Shown: one piece after another, positions 52,201 through 64,000 of the stretch | Layout of the letters: each line of letters starts with the position of its first letter | How positions within the stretch are numbered: position 1 is the first letter of the stretch | Source of the DNA: Paralvinella palmiformis | Lineage: Eukaryota > Annelida > Polychaeta > Terebellida > Alvinellidae | Length of the DNA stretch: 64,000 nucleotides | Reading direction: 5' to 3' | NCBI GenBank assembly: GCA_025642065.1 | Contig: JAODUP010000359.1 | Location: 62,001 to 126,000 of the forward strand | Notes under the pieces: model-generated | What the model saw: only the letters and a program-made list of their open reading frames with translations | Told to the model about the DNA's origin: nothing | Database searches by the model: none | Translations under genes and position numbers: made by a program

Positions 52201-55200
52201 TGATGTCACTGATTACTGGACTACCTTCTGTGAGCACAGCTGTAAATTGTGTTATTTTGTTTATAATGTGTATATTGTAAAAAATTTAGTTAACAGTGGA
52301 TTACAATGAAATTTCCTTTAGTGGATAATGTTGTAGGTTCTTTGCTGGGTACGTTGACACAGTTGATGATAATGGTACTTCAGCCAATTTTGAGCGGCAT
52401 TTCTTGTTTGAATCGGATGATTCTCTCATACATGATAATAACACGCACTGATTAGCCGCTGGGTGTCTTACCGATTGGTGTCTCTCTGCTCTAATAAGCC
52501 ATGTGTCTGTACAACAATACAGGTGTTCCCTATACTTACCATTGTCTGCACTAAGTGAATCCAATCGGATACACGTCTCCGGTGTTACCTGGGTTAGGCG
52601 GTGGGCTTGTTTAGAGGTCACTGTGTGACATGCTGACCCACATTCTTCACTGGGTTTTATGGCACACTTAGCCGGAGAACTTGTTGAAACCGTAAAGGTC
52701 TTCCAGGTGGCAGAATAATGGGTGCCTTCTCCCATGTTACAGTTAAGTGTGTGGCCAGGTTTGTCACATGATGACTGGTCTCGTTTTTATAGAAGTAATT
52801 AATATTGGCTACAAATATCATTTTAGAAACCACCTGCTGGTGAAAGATATTGATGAAGTGTGATATTACTTTCACGATATTCTTCTCATTTAAGTGCCTA
52901 TCGTGATCAGTACAGAAAGCTGATATACATATTTTCTAGTGTAGTTCCATATATCATTAATATTAACACTGTTTCGGTGTTGTATTGATATATGATGGCA
53001 CAATGTTTTGGGTGTAGGTTAACGTTTCTACAGAGCTGAGAGATGGTGAAGATATTTAAAATGTTGGAAAACCCTGATAGTTTCTTTCCACATTTTGGGA
53101 AATCAGTGTGAGCGTATTGAATGCCGGTACCCAGGCTACATTCACAGCATCATGTCATGATTACCAATAATATTTTCCTGCCTCGTCGATACATTCCCGT
53201 TGTTACACCATAATGGCCTTGATAATCATAATGCTCAGCTCCGGTGAGTCAGGTATAAATCATTCCGCTTTAGTCTCCTTTGTTTATAAAAATAGATCCA
53301 CTATTAAGTGATACGCGCCTGTCACAGAAGCATTCCTCATTGCAATTATTCATCTGTATGGCTGTCAGTAGTTCTTGTTCTCCGTGCCATATTTTGAACA
53401 GGAGTGTATCAGTGTCACAACAAAGTTACATACTGGGTATTCAAATCTTTTACTGATCTATCCCGAAAAACAGTGATACAGACAATGTTTAGTGAGATCA
53501 GTCTTTAAATATATAATAATGGTATTTTATATAGCACCTTATTCAACTTTATATATTATAAATAGGTCCATTTAAATGAGTGGGTTTTAAGAACCTTACT
53601 AAGTATTTCTTTGCTTCCTGCAAGTTGAATATCATTTAATATAGGCAGATCTTTTAAGGGATGCTCTGTTTTCGCTCAGCCAGTAGAAAGCTTGAAAATT
53701 CAGCAAGTAATTTTTGGTGGTCTTTTTAAATGGGTAGATCACTAATTTGGTAGGTATACTAGAATCAGGGAAGCAGATTTTATTGTCAGCATATTAGCTG
53801 GTGTGTCCTATTCACTCATGCACATTGTCCGCATGTTAGGCATACCATGATTGTTCATTAATGTTTATCTTGCTGAGATGATCCGCTGCTGTTTATTTCC
53901 GAAGGATGGACGCTAATCTGACTCATCATCATCAGCTCATTCACCTGCTCTAATGTTGGTTGGTCTTCAACTAGCTGGCATCACATCTCTCCAAATGTCA
54001 CCAGGTATACAGCCATCTCCGTTGGTGAGTCTCATACTAAATGGTTGCAATATTCATTGCCAATCCACGTAGATGGTGTCATTGCACCACCAATGGTTAA
54101 GTCTCATACCAAGAAAGTGTGTGATATCAGCACAGATGTCCATATATCCGCGACACATATGGGCTACGACCAGCAATTATCCCACTGACAAACCTGGCAG
54201 CAGCTTCTCTCCGTAGCATGTTTGTGGCTCATGGGTCGAGGAATTGTTGTTGTTATTCCCGTAGCCTGATCAGCGCACTGGGCGGGTTAAGTCGGATACA
54301 TTAAATTTTCTGGTCGAACGCCACTGTAAGGTCTAAATGAACCCAAATGGACATAATTTTGGCATATCACGACTTCTGTCACCTAGCCAGTGACACAGGG
54401 CAGTGTTTCCATATCGGAATAATAACCATGCATTATGGCACTGACCAGCACCTGGTACGGCTAATACGTATGAATGAAATGACGGGAGGGATATTTGCTG
54501 CGCTGCCGTGAGTGGTGCCGTCCACATGTGGCCGGCCAACTGATGTAAGAACAATATTGTTGACAGGGTGAGCTCCAGCTGCAGCCATTGGCCACCGAGA
54601 GGCCACGACCGATAACCAAAGGATGAATGAACAATACAGTTGGACAGGTAAGAGTGGAGATTGGACAGTGGACAGCGGCCTACCAAAACGCAGGGCGATT
54701 ATTTATGGAGATGGGACACAGAGCCAGTATAGGACTAGCCGTTGGCTGGTCGGTCACGTGGGGGAGATGGTCCTCTCGCACCAGGAAGAAGGACCATACA
54801 GGTGAAGAGCACACGCTGGGACCACACTTAAGAAGGATGTAGTCTGGCGAGAGAGAGAGAAGGTCACCCTGGTTCAGGTGGGGGTTGCTGCTGTCACCTC
54901 AGTGACCACATGACGGCTAATATTGTAGGCAGACATCTGACTGATTGCTCGGCTGCAGTGATCCAGTTGGTTACAGCATGAGATCCCGGCTGAGAGAATG
55001 AGGAATGGATGGAGCTGGATTGCCTGTGAATTTTCTCAGGAGGGCGCTTCCTCCCCCCACGCTTTCCGTACTGTTCGCCGTCCGCTATGAATTATGCATG
55101 GCTGACAGGTTGTTACCATCCGTGTTCAAGAAAACAGTGGATTAAATTTACACAGGTGCTGGTCAGTCTGGCTATTTTAGTCCGGTTTGGGATGTGGCTG

Positions 55201-55666
55201 GATTATATAGCTGTATTCAGCTCACCCACCTATATGCATACACACATATGTATTAGTATAGAGAGAGAGAGTGTGTTGCATGCACTGTTCTATTTTAAGT
55301 GTTGCCACCTGTTGCTATTTTAGTTTCTTTGGGTGAAGCCTCTGAATTTCGAAAAGGTTTGTTATTAACTGATTTAGATACGGTATGTAGAACAGTTGGC
55401 TCCTAGATAATTACTTAATGTACATGCTATTAACACAAGCTAAATACCCACTTGAGAAGAATTTAAATTTTTTGTCTAAATTATTCAGTTTTACCTCTTT
55501 TGTGTGGCTTCCAGTATTAAGACACATGCATTAAATGAAATCATATATATTACATGTATGTTATATTATCACTGTCAGTGAAAAAAAGTAAATAGAAACT
55601 GAATGAATATATGAGCACTTTTGGTTTAATAGTCAGCATGTCAGTGCTGAGGCTTTGATCGTAGTT

Positions 55667-55854
55667 GGGCGCCTCCATGGTCTAGTTGGTAGCGTGTTGG
55701 ACTACAGATCACTACCATCGGAGTTCGAATCTCGGTGTGGGCATATCTGAAGGGTGTTTCATCTTTGACTTCGCTTCATTACCTTTGGAGGTCGCTTGGC
55801 CCATTTAGCCTACCATGTGCACAAAAGTGGCCGTAAAACATCAGTCATCGTCAT
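55667..55854 (+). repeat. tRNA-derived SINE, copy 5
   Basis: Full-length copy flanked by perfect 14-base duplications (ctttgatcgtagtt) at 55653-55666 and 55855-55868. Tail is CATCGTCAT. The perfect duplication suggests a fairly recent insertion. Confidence 0.93.
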
Positions 55855-57509
55855 CTTTGATCGTAGTTATCACTAATATCAGCAGAATATTGATGTCTGT
55901 TTCCTGCAATATATAATATGGGAAAACATTCACTCTGAATTGGCTGAATGAAGTAATATACACTAAATAAATTATTGGTTAGATTTTGAGATATAAGTAG
56001 AATATATTCATGAAAATTATTTCTGTATTAGTAGTGACTAGTAGTACAGTGTCTTGCGATGATGGCGACCACCATTCATTTTATGAGTGATTTAGTTAGA
56101 TTTGATGTTCTTGCTAATTTAAATTACTGGAGATAAATGCGCAGCTGTCAGTACCTGAAATGAAGTTAATTTCCGTAGCAACGGGAACTGTATTTATGTA
56201 GGCAAGGGTACTTAAATTGTCTGAAAATCAAGGTTTAAACAATATTTTAACACCCTCTGTTAAATATTTAAATAGACAACTTGAATGGTGAGATTAAAGA
56301 TCCTCTGATGATCATTTGGAAGAGGTGCAAATTGCTACAATTTGTTAGTTTCTTCAATGTTCTGGTAATTGGTTAAATAACATACGGCTGGTTTATTAAT
56401 TTCATCCTGTAGTGCCAAAAAACCTGTAGCTTTGTTGAAATGTGGTCTTTTTATGCTGTGTATACGAAATACGCGTGAACCAATAGATAAACTCCCTAAT
56501 ATGGCATATCTGATACGTCCATACCTCGTTATCATGTGTTGATAATGCATTACCGGTCTAGTCTTTACTGTTTACATCTACACGCCTACTACCATTTTTA
56601 ACGTGGCGGTACATGCACACATACTGGCACACAGCATACTCTTTACTGATGTATCGATTCGGCAGTTGTGATGCTGATGGATATTACGTGTGCGCACTTG
56701 AAATGGCCAAGTGGACGGAGTATAGTTAGCGCTACATTGTTTATATGTAGGTTGTATTTGCTGGTGAACAGTTAGTCTTGTTCTAACAAAACGCTGTAAG
56801 TTTCAAGAAGATTCTATACCCGTGCACGGGGACACACATGCACGTATAACTGACACGCACATTAGTCACATTTGTGCAGGATATACACTCGCTCATTTAT
56901 TAGCAATGCAATGCTATCCAAAGGTCTCTCTCGTCAGTATTACTATTAGTCCAGAAGAGGGTATTGTTGATATTGAACAGATATGAGCCAGCTTTGTTTA
57001 CCAAGTATCAGCCATGAGGTTCTTTTCTTCTGATGAATCCTTTTAATCAGCTGGATTAATACCTGTTGTGGCCCTCTGGCTTCAGAGTGTATCGTTGTGC
57101 GTACCTGGAATAAATTGATATTATATATTGTAATGCTATTATTGTATCTGTAGATTAGGCGTACTATAATATCGCTGAAACCCCATGTTATAAGAGACAT
57201 TAACTAAGTATGAACCACGATTTTTGCCAGCTTCGGTCATGCTGCTTGTTAGTCATATGATACGGCGTGGAATGTTCATTGTTACTGGTTGGTGGAATAT
57301 GCATCCCAATATCGTTATTGACCCCCTTCTCACTGTGCGTGTGTGTGATGTATAGTATATTTTGAGAGTTGATTTAGTGATCGTAATCAGCCCCTTTCCT
57401 CATCCCTGTAAGTTACTTTATTTTCACTATTGGCGTAATGTATGATATACCGTGAGTATAAATAACCTTTCTGTCAAAGTTTTACTTTTGTAAACATCGG
57501 CAACTTCAA

Positions 57510-57512
<3 letters not shown>

Positions 57513-57560
<48 letters not shown>
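57513..57560. repeat. TA microsatellite bordering a DNA transposon
   Basis: Pure TA run ending just left of the inverted-repeat element at 57564. A second TA run (58208-58227) lies at its right end. Confidence 0.9.
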
Positions 57561-57563
<3 letters not shown>

Positions 57564-57564
<1 letters not shown>

Positions 57565-58207
57565 AGTCAGAATCTGTTAATCCGACAAGGTTTGTCACAT
57601 TATAACATGTCGGAATAACGAGTCAAATTTTTAAATCATAAAGATATACCTCAGAATTTAAACCAATATTCAATAACCGTGCGCAAGATACGGAATGGTA
57701 TTGAAGCCATTGATCATTTCGATATTTGTTAATTATAGACATTATAAAGAAATGCCCGTGTCACTTTGTCCATCAGATTAACTCATGATCTGCTCATTGG
57801 AAAGATTACACATTTGTGTTTTTAATTAGCTATGATTGGTTATTAGATAGCCACAGGCAATGGCAGCATCTAGTGGCGGTGTGTATGGTCGAGGATGATT
57901 GTATTTAGTTACTATATAGCAATTATCGTGTGTGGGCAGGTTAATGAACCATTACCGACAACATGTTAGTGTGTCTTGCATGACTGAACCAGTGGAAATA
58001 TTTGGCAACATTTTCGTGTTGTCGGATTATCGAGGTAATTTTACACTGATATGTCAGATTATGTTGGCGAAATGAAGTGTCGGAACGCGGAACACGATTT
58101 TGTTGGATTAAAGAGTAATTTATAATGGAACTAAATCCGTCACAGGCAATAATTTGTCGGATGGTGGATTTGTTGGATAAACGATGTCCGGATTAACGGA
58201 TTTTGAC
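57564..58207. mobile_element. Non-autonomous DNA transposon with TIRs, inserted in a TA tract
   Basis: Left end gtcagaatctgttaatccga and right end (reversed) gtcaaaatccgttaatccgg form inverted repeats. Related sub-terminal words follow (gtcggaataacgag, gtcggattatcg, ttggattaaag, ttggataaacg). There is no transposase ORF in the 640 bp. TA flanks and a TTAATCCGAC-type end resemble pogo/Tigger-like families (family comparison from memory, hence tentative). Confidence 0.75.
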
Positions 58208-58802
58208 TATATATATATATATATATACAGAGAGAGTAATATGTGTAATTATAGATAGGAGTTTAATTGGTATTGATAAAGAATTTTTTTACATACCGGT
58301 AAAAGTTTTGATATATTTCTTGATCACACAGTTGATGTGTGTCCATTGATGTAATGTTGACACAGGTATCTTAAGAACCGTACGCAGGCATAACGCTATT
58401 TATAACCCGGTTAATTAATCCTTGATCCGGCGTGTTACTACTGTCTGGTGAAGATTTTCGAGGCGGTCATCACCTGTTTGCAGGTGATCTCTGATCAGGT
58501 GTTTAATTGTATCCATGGATATGTATTCTGATATAAGGTCACTGTGATGTTATAGGACTTGCGTTGCCAGACAGCGCGCCACATGTGCCAAGTGTGTCTA
58601 ATTATATCGGTGCGAGCGAAGGTATTTCGCTGGCTGAAATAACACGATGGGCTTAGATCACCTGCACAAAGTAATGAAGAAGCTTCAAAAACAACATCAG
58701 CTTTAACCCGCAACACAAGTATAATATTTAATATGAAAGCTGCTGGCATGGTTCTGGTTGAATACGGGGTTGGATCTCTGTACCAGTGTAACTTTTTCCC
58801 GG

Positions 58803-58976
58803 AGTGATGACTGATGTTTTACGGCCACTTTTGTGCACATGGTAGGCTAAATGGGCCGAGCGACCTCCAAAGGTAATGAGGCAAAGTCAAAGATGAAACA
58901 ATCTTCAGATATGCCCACGCCGAGATTCGAACTCCGATGGTAGTGATCTGTGGTTCAACGCGCTGGACCACGGATT
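58803..58976 (-). repeat. tRNA-derived SINE, copy 6
   Basis: Reverse-strand copy. From the right end it has ccgtggtccagcg, the B box ttcgaatctcgg, the body and the gtgcacaaaagtgg block. The CATCATC tail is shortened. Confidence 0.85.
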
Positions 58977-59476
58977 TGGATCGGGATTTGGTGTGAAATG
59001 TTTTTGTAATCAGTTACTCGTTATAATCCTTGTATTAGGCCGGCCCCCGATGATGTATGTTCAGGCTCGGTGCAGTGTTATATTATGGCATCTGAGGAAT
59101 TGTGTCATCTCCAGCGAAGAAGATTTACGGCTTTACGCGAACCTTAGAATATTCTTCCGTGAACGTGAAATTGGTAAGCAGCGTGTTGAATGGCTGTCAG
59201 AGTCAACTTCTGTCTTAATAACAGTAATTGGGTTCAGGGCTGTCAACAGATAGGTATATGGAATATAAGGTATCTGGAAAAAAATTCAGTTAAGAATCCT
59301 GAAGTCGGATGCTGAAGATTCAGTAAGACGTTGAAAAGATTTTGTTTTCACTCATGAGGTTAGATCAGTGATTGAAAAAAGTCACACATTTATGCATATT
59401 GTACTCTGCGCATATATGGCTGCTCCAGATCAATTACCTTTCATCTCCAATATTCTGACAGGTGTACCGTTTTCAT

Positions 59477-59541
59477 CAGTGGCCCATTTAGGTTACCATG
59501 TGCACAAAAGTTGTCATAAAACACCAATCATCATCATTATC
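59477..59541 (+). repeat. SINE tail fragment
   Basis: Carries only ggcccatttaggttacc, gtgcacaaaagtt, aaacaccaatcatcatc. The head is absent, as at 22721-22775. Confidence 0.65.
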
Positions 59542-59714
59542 ATCAGTGGTGGTTGATCATCGTAAGTTCTAGGCAATGTCAGGAAGGAAATATTTGTAAT
59601 TACTAAACTGAGTAAGTTACAGCCTTATGTACTTCCTTTGCCAATACGAGATTAGCTACGAACATTGCTTTCCAGTAAACGTTAGTTACAGTTTGTAGAC
59701 ACTTTATTGTTATA

Positions 59715-59892
59715 TTGGGGCGTCTCATTGAGCTAACTGGTAGCGTCGGTGGCTGCAGATTTTAGCACCTGCGTTCAAACCCTTTCTGGTTTATGACAGA
59801 CGGTTGTTTAATCTTTCACGCATTCTCATTACCCGTTGAGGCTAAATGAACGATTTAGCCTGCCATGTGAAGAAAACTAACCACGAATCAGC
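59715..59892 (+). repeat. Old diverged SINE copy
   Basis: The head ggggcgtctcattgagct..ggtagcgt, a degraded B box (gttcaaaccc) and the body words gtttaatctttcac and gcctgccatgtga match the family, with many changes and no ATC tail. Confidence 0.55.
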
Positions 59893-62800
59893 AACATTTC
59901 ACGTTTTATGATATTTCTTTCCTGTGTCAGTTTTCATAATGTTTCTTATTTCTTTACCCACACCTTTGCGTTTAACTTTTGTGTGTATGCGTGCGCACCT
60001 ACACAGACGCACACAGACAAATAACGTGTTGAGCCTGTTGTTGTTATGTGGATTGAAGTATGAACATTTGTAGGCAGTTTTTCTCACAACATAGCATTCC
60101 TCCAGCATCCAGTTGCAATGCATATGTATATGCCAGCGCTTTAAGTAGAGACAAATGAAATGTACCACTGGATTAGCTGCTAGCTGATGGGGCATTAAAC
60201 GACCGGAGATTGTACATGAGGTGGTTTTAATTTGGTTGTCACGACGTTTTATGTCTGTGACAGATGCAATGGCAGAATGTCTAGATTAACAAATTGCCGT
60301 GATTAGTGATGCAGTCCCCTTCTCCTTACAGCCAGCTATCGTTTAGTTTGTTAAACCGTGTTGTTTTGGGCTGTGGATTGTCGTCAGACCAGAGACGGTT
60401 GCCGACGAACCCCATCTCTTAATTGTGTCGGTCTTCTGAGGTGAGACGTCAGGTCGTGGCAGACAGATGAGGTCATCAAGGACATAGGCGCATAGTCATT
60501 GCTGATGACAGGAAATTACTGATTACCAGTAATCCCATAACAAGTGGCTTGGGAGTGTGGGCAAATAAAACATTGCAGAACGCCTGGATAACTTGTTGTA
60601 CTGTTGTTAGCTATTGTTGGTAGAGGTGGATGGTAGAGGTAGGAGGCCATTGGTGAGTAGAGACCGTGGATAGTTATTAAGAGTTGAGGGTCAGTAGTTG
60701 GGTCGGTTGACAACGTAGCTAGTTTTAGCAGGTGAGGATCAGGTAGCTGGGTCCCGTATTGACCGTAGGTAGTCGCTGCCAACAGTCTGTACTGACATGT
60801 TGGCACCTGTGGTTAAGTTAGGGCAATGCTCCACATTTGGTACATGTTATAGTAGATGAACAACTGCCCGTTGAACTGAGAAGTCCTTTATTGAAGGACG
60901 AAATATCCCGCAGACGCAGGTATCAGCGAGATCTGATCCCTGTTAACTCAGACTTTAGAGGTTTGTAGCGCTACCAAAACCATTCATCGGGAATAGAGGT
61001 ACGACAGGCAGTCTCCTGTGAGGATTGAACAACTTCGGCGGCGTTAACATCAACCAGAGAAACATGGCGTTTAAAGATGAGTGCTAAAAGCCCCCAAATG
61101 AAACACACAGAACAGCTGTCACCCTGGCCTAGACCGGATGAGCAATATGCAAGATTAGATGTTAAAACTATCTTGTCAGCCAATTCTATTATCTGCCTTA
61201 CAGTGTACGCCTAAATTTTTTTTACGATGACTATGCATTGTGGTGTGAGTACATTCGGACGGGCAATTTTTTCCTCATCTATCATATTATTGCGATTAGT
61301 GGAGATATTAATTTCTGGCTGTTGTTTTGTTTACCTAGAGTTCTATGTCTAGGCGTTACTTTGAGCTTTTGTGTACTTCAAGTAAAGCTATATATACCGC
61401 TAGCCACAACATACGGGCTAAAGTATTCAGTGACTCACTTACAGACGGACGAACGTACGTGCACAGTGACAATGGTGCGCTTAAGTTGCTGACTTCACTT
61501 ATAACGAGATGATCATAATAAGAATATCTGGCGTTAATTGCCTGATTACAGACGACTGAGACAGTGTACTCTGATCTAGCATTCGCTTTTGCATTTAGAT
61601 TATTGTATGCCCCGCTATTGTTTAATCTCATTTGCCTCTATGACGTCGTGTGTAGCGTTATGTCAGGTGGTTGACAATCGGGTCTTATGATGTCATGGTA
61701 TATTTTAACATCCGTAAAGTTTAGCCATTATATAGAATGTTCCTAGAACGTTAAGGCCTCGGAGGTAATAGTGTCTAAAGCTGCTAATACATTGAAGTCA
61801 TAGGCTTTTCGGCAGGTAGCTATGCTTTCTGAGGAACATTATGTACGCGTTATATAAACAACCGGACGCCTAGCGTGAGGAAACTGTGCTGCTAATATGA
61901 CTCAAGTAGCACATGATTTATTCTTTATATAATAGCCTAAAATTGGTTGATATGAGGGACATATTGCCGGGTGTGTGTTTGCAATTAAAAACACACGAAT
62001 ATACGTACGCAGATAGAGAAAGAGCTATTTTATTGCAGTTGATAAGTTCTACCTACCTCTGGGTAGTCTTAAACCCTGCTTAGTAGTAAGTAGTACGATC
62101 AATTCAAGATTAAATTGACTTCTTAGTGAGTGCTGTGAACAGAATTATTATAATTCAGCCTCTTTTCACTGAATGAATTCAGTCAAATTGTTGTTATTAT
62201 TTCCGTGTGTGTGTGTGTGTGTGTGTAAGTACATAACCAAAATAGGTGAATGTGTGTTATGCTGTTTGTTCGGCAACTGAGTGTGTCACTTGGTTTTGCT
62301 ATTTGGAGAAGTATATAAATATTACATTCAATTTAAAAACTGTAACCCTCATGGCTTATTAAATGCCAGTTAAAGGTTTAGGTAGTAGTTTTTAGCTTCT
62401 CTCACCTCCGTCTACTTATATATCTCTTAATAAAGGTATCTGAAAATAGTCATTCAAATAGCAGAAGCATTTGAGACACCCCAGGCAGAGCAGTATCCCA
62501 AGAAAGGTGTTGAGATCCTCAAGTGGCAATTATACAGAATAACTGTAACATTTATGTTTAGTAACTGTCTCTGAAATAAATTGCATAATAAATAAATTAA
62601 TGCCATTATGCACCGCAAGTGTATGCTCTTTAAATTTGGTTGAAGATACACCTATTCAAAGATAAATTTGGATTCTGGTAGTTATTATTAATATAATATT
62701 TGGTTCATCAATTATTTTGTGTTTTACAATATCTTTGTCCATTATGCCATATTTTTTTCTATTTGTAATGTTTTGTGGTACAGTACATCTTTATACACTA

Positions 62801-63884
62801 TATTTGTAGAAATATCATTTAAATCTAGATAACTGGTTTTTAGTCTTATTTACTGAAGATTAATTAGCTTTATTTCAGTAACTATAATTCCTAGTCTGAT
62901 TTAAAAAAAAACTACTTATTATCAGTATGATGTGGCTGACAAATTGTTAACACAATTGCCTCCATCTTGTGATGATGGCACATAAGCATTGGTATCTCTG
63001 AAAAATTTGAAAATGTAAATGAACATCGCATTATGCTGTATGCAAAATTTGTGTGTACACTGATGATCTATTACACTAACCTATTATTTGTTTAGCCGAG
63101 TAAACAAATTTATTGTTAAAAGTATATGAAATCTCGGGAAACAAACATCTTTGTTCTCTTCTTAAATCCACCTAGATCCTGTGTTAAGTTGCTAGCTAAT
63201 AAGTAATTGTATCTCTTGATTAGCAGCCAGCTGTGGATTTCTTTTGAGTTCAGAATTGATTGATTTATACTTGATATAGGTTTTGGAGAAAAAAACCTTA
63301 GCAGTCAGTGAATACCTAAATTTTGTTTACTTTGCCTCTCTGATTATCCGGTTTCTAACCCAGAGGTATCAATTAATCCAGTATTAGTCTCTGAAAGCTC
63401 AGAGGTCCCAATCCAGGTAGTTTCACTTGGCTGGCCTCCAAATATATATTATTATAGTTAATATTTGATTGCTGACAGATGTAGGTTAGTGATTAATGAA
63501 GAATCCTAAGCAGTATAATGATAATTGATATTCAGGATTCATGTGCAGATTGTGCAGCAACAGTGTTTTAGGTTTACACTAATGGGGTGACATCTATGGA
63601 GTCACATTCTGATTAGCATGTGAACTTGAGGCAGATAATGGCTTCGTGGGATGATGTTCTGCTATCAGTTTTAGAATGTTCCATATTCAATAAATGTGGA
63701 CTTTCTTAGTGAAAGCAATGTGTTTATTTCAAAGGATTGACCATTATTATGATATTTATTATAACTTGTTTGGCAATGTTTGGAACACGTTTTCCATTTA
63801 AGCCTCAGAGCACAGTATGATTCCTGTACAGAGTACAGTGGTACAACATTCATGATATGTTTCTTTGGATACCTGGGAAGTATG

Positions 63885-63931
<47 letters not shown>

Positions 63932-64000
63932 TCAATTTAATACCTGCAAAAACATTGCATTTGTGTTACTGTCAACATGACAATATCAGAACACAAGGTA
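59893..64000. other. No gene recognised to the window end
   Basis: AT-rich sequence with a GT tract (62203-62227) and a TA tract (63889-63928). Open frames are short, and none shows a domain or a matching pair of splice sites. Confidence 0.5.

Larger units (their letters stand above)
47856..57510. other. Probable large intron or intergenic, no coding exon recognised
   Basis: Holds repeat relatives near 49105-50055, a short GT tract (51238-51254) and one SINE (55667-55854). Open frames at 52735-52301 and 54686-54333 (minus) have no domain match and no supporting splice pattern. Confidence 0.5.

Noticed and set aside
52301..52735. 144-codon minus-strand frame
   Set aside because: Composition looks random, no motif, and no splice partners; best seen as chance in non-coding DNA.
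54333..54842. Overlapping frames on both strands of 60-117 codons
   Set aside because: Higher local GC makes frames longer by chance; no family or splice support.

Overview
The window looks like animal, most probably molluscan (lophotrochozoan), nuclear DNA. It is AT-rich and full of microsatellites. Its genes are short exons between GT/AG splice sites. It carries tRNA-derived SINEs, LINE, DIRS-order and hAT remnants and TA-flanked non-autonomous DNA transposons. The organism is inferred from this gene and repeat style; nothing here names a species. All gene models were built by eye from splice sites, reading phase and recognised protein motifs.

Three protein-coding genes can be rebuilt, all on the minus strand. 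(1) Positions 8519 to 1 hold the first ten coding exons of an ectonucleotide pyrophosphatase/phosphodiesterase (ENPP). It is a type II membrane ectoenzyme with an intact catalytic core, cut off by the window start. (2) Positions 20554 to 16755 hold a complete three-exon DUSP23-type small phosphatase of 163 residues. (3) Positions 36133 to 34624 hold three exons of a secreted-type protein with a PAN/apple domain followed by a C-type lectin domain, with the 5' (signal peptide) exon not found. A lone C-type-lectin-like last exon may lie at 46851-46679. A promoter-like patch with two CRE palindromes, an E-box and a YY1-like motif at 47690-47855 ends in a strong splice donor. It may be the 5' exon of a plus-strand gene whose coding exons lie beyond the window; the last 16 kb would then be its first intron.

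The spaces between and inside genes are mostly repeats. A tRNA-derived SINE of about 190 bp occurs at least seven times plus tail fragments, several copies with clear target-site duplications. One copy sits inside an L2/CR1-like LINE (43670-45056) and one at the start of a broken DIRS-order element (38167-40985). There is a degenerate hAT transposase (13640-14682), two further LINE fragments (18903-19122, 28015-28760), a TA-flanked inverted-repeat element in a DUSP23 intron (17320-18086) and another set in a TA microsatellite (57564-58207). There is also a diverged repeat pair (5225/15880), a 60-bp palindrome (25286-25345) and a roughly 720-bp GAGT array (41571-42290).

No operon, CRISPR array, phage or bacterial-type system is present. 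I found no convincing new biological system; the most useful leads are the nested transposons, the two inverted-repeat elements, and sequence departures in the phosphatase and lectin domains.
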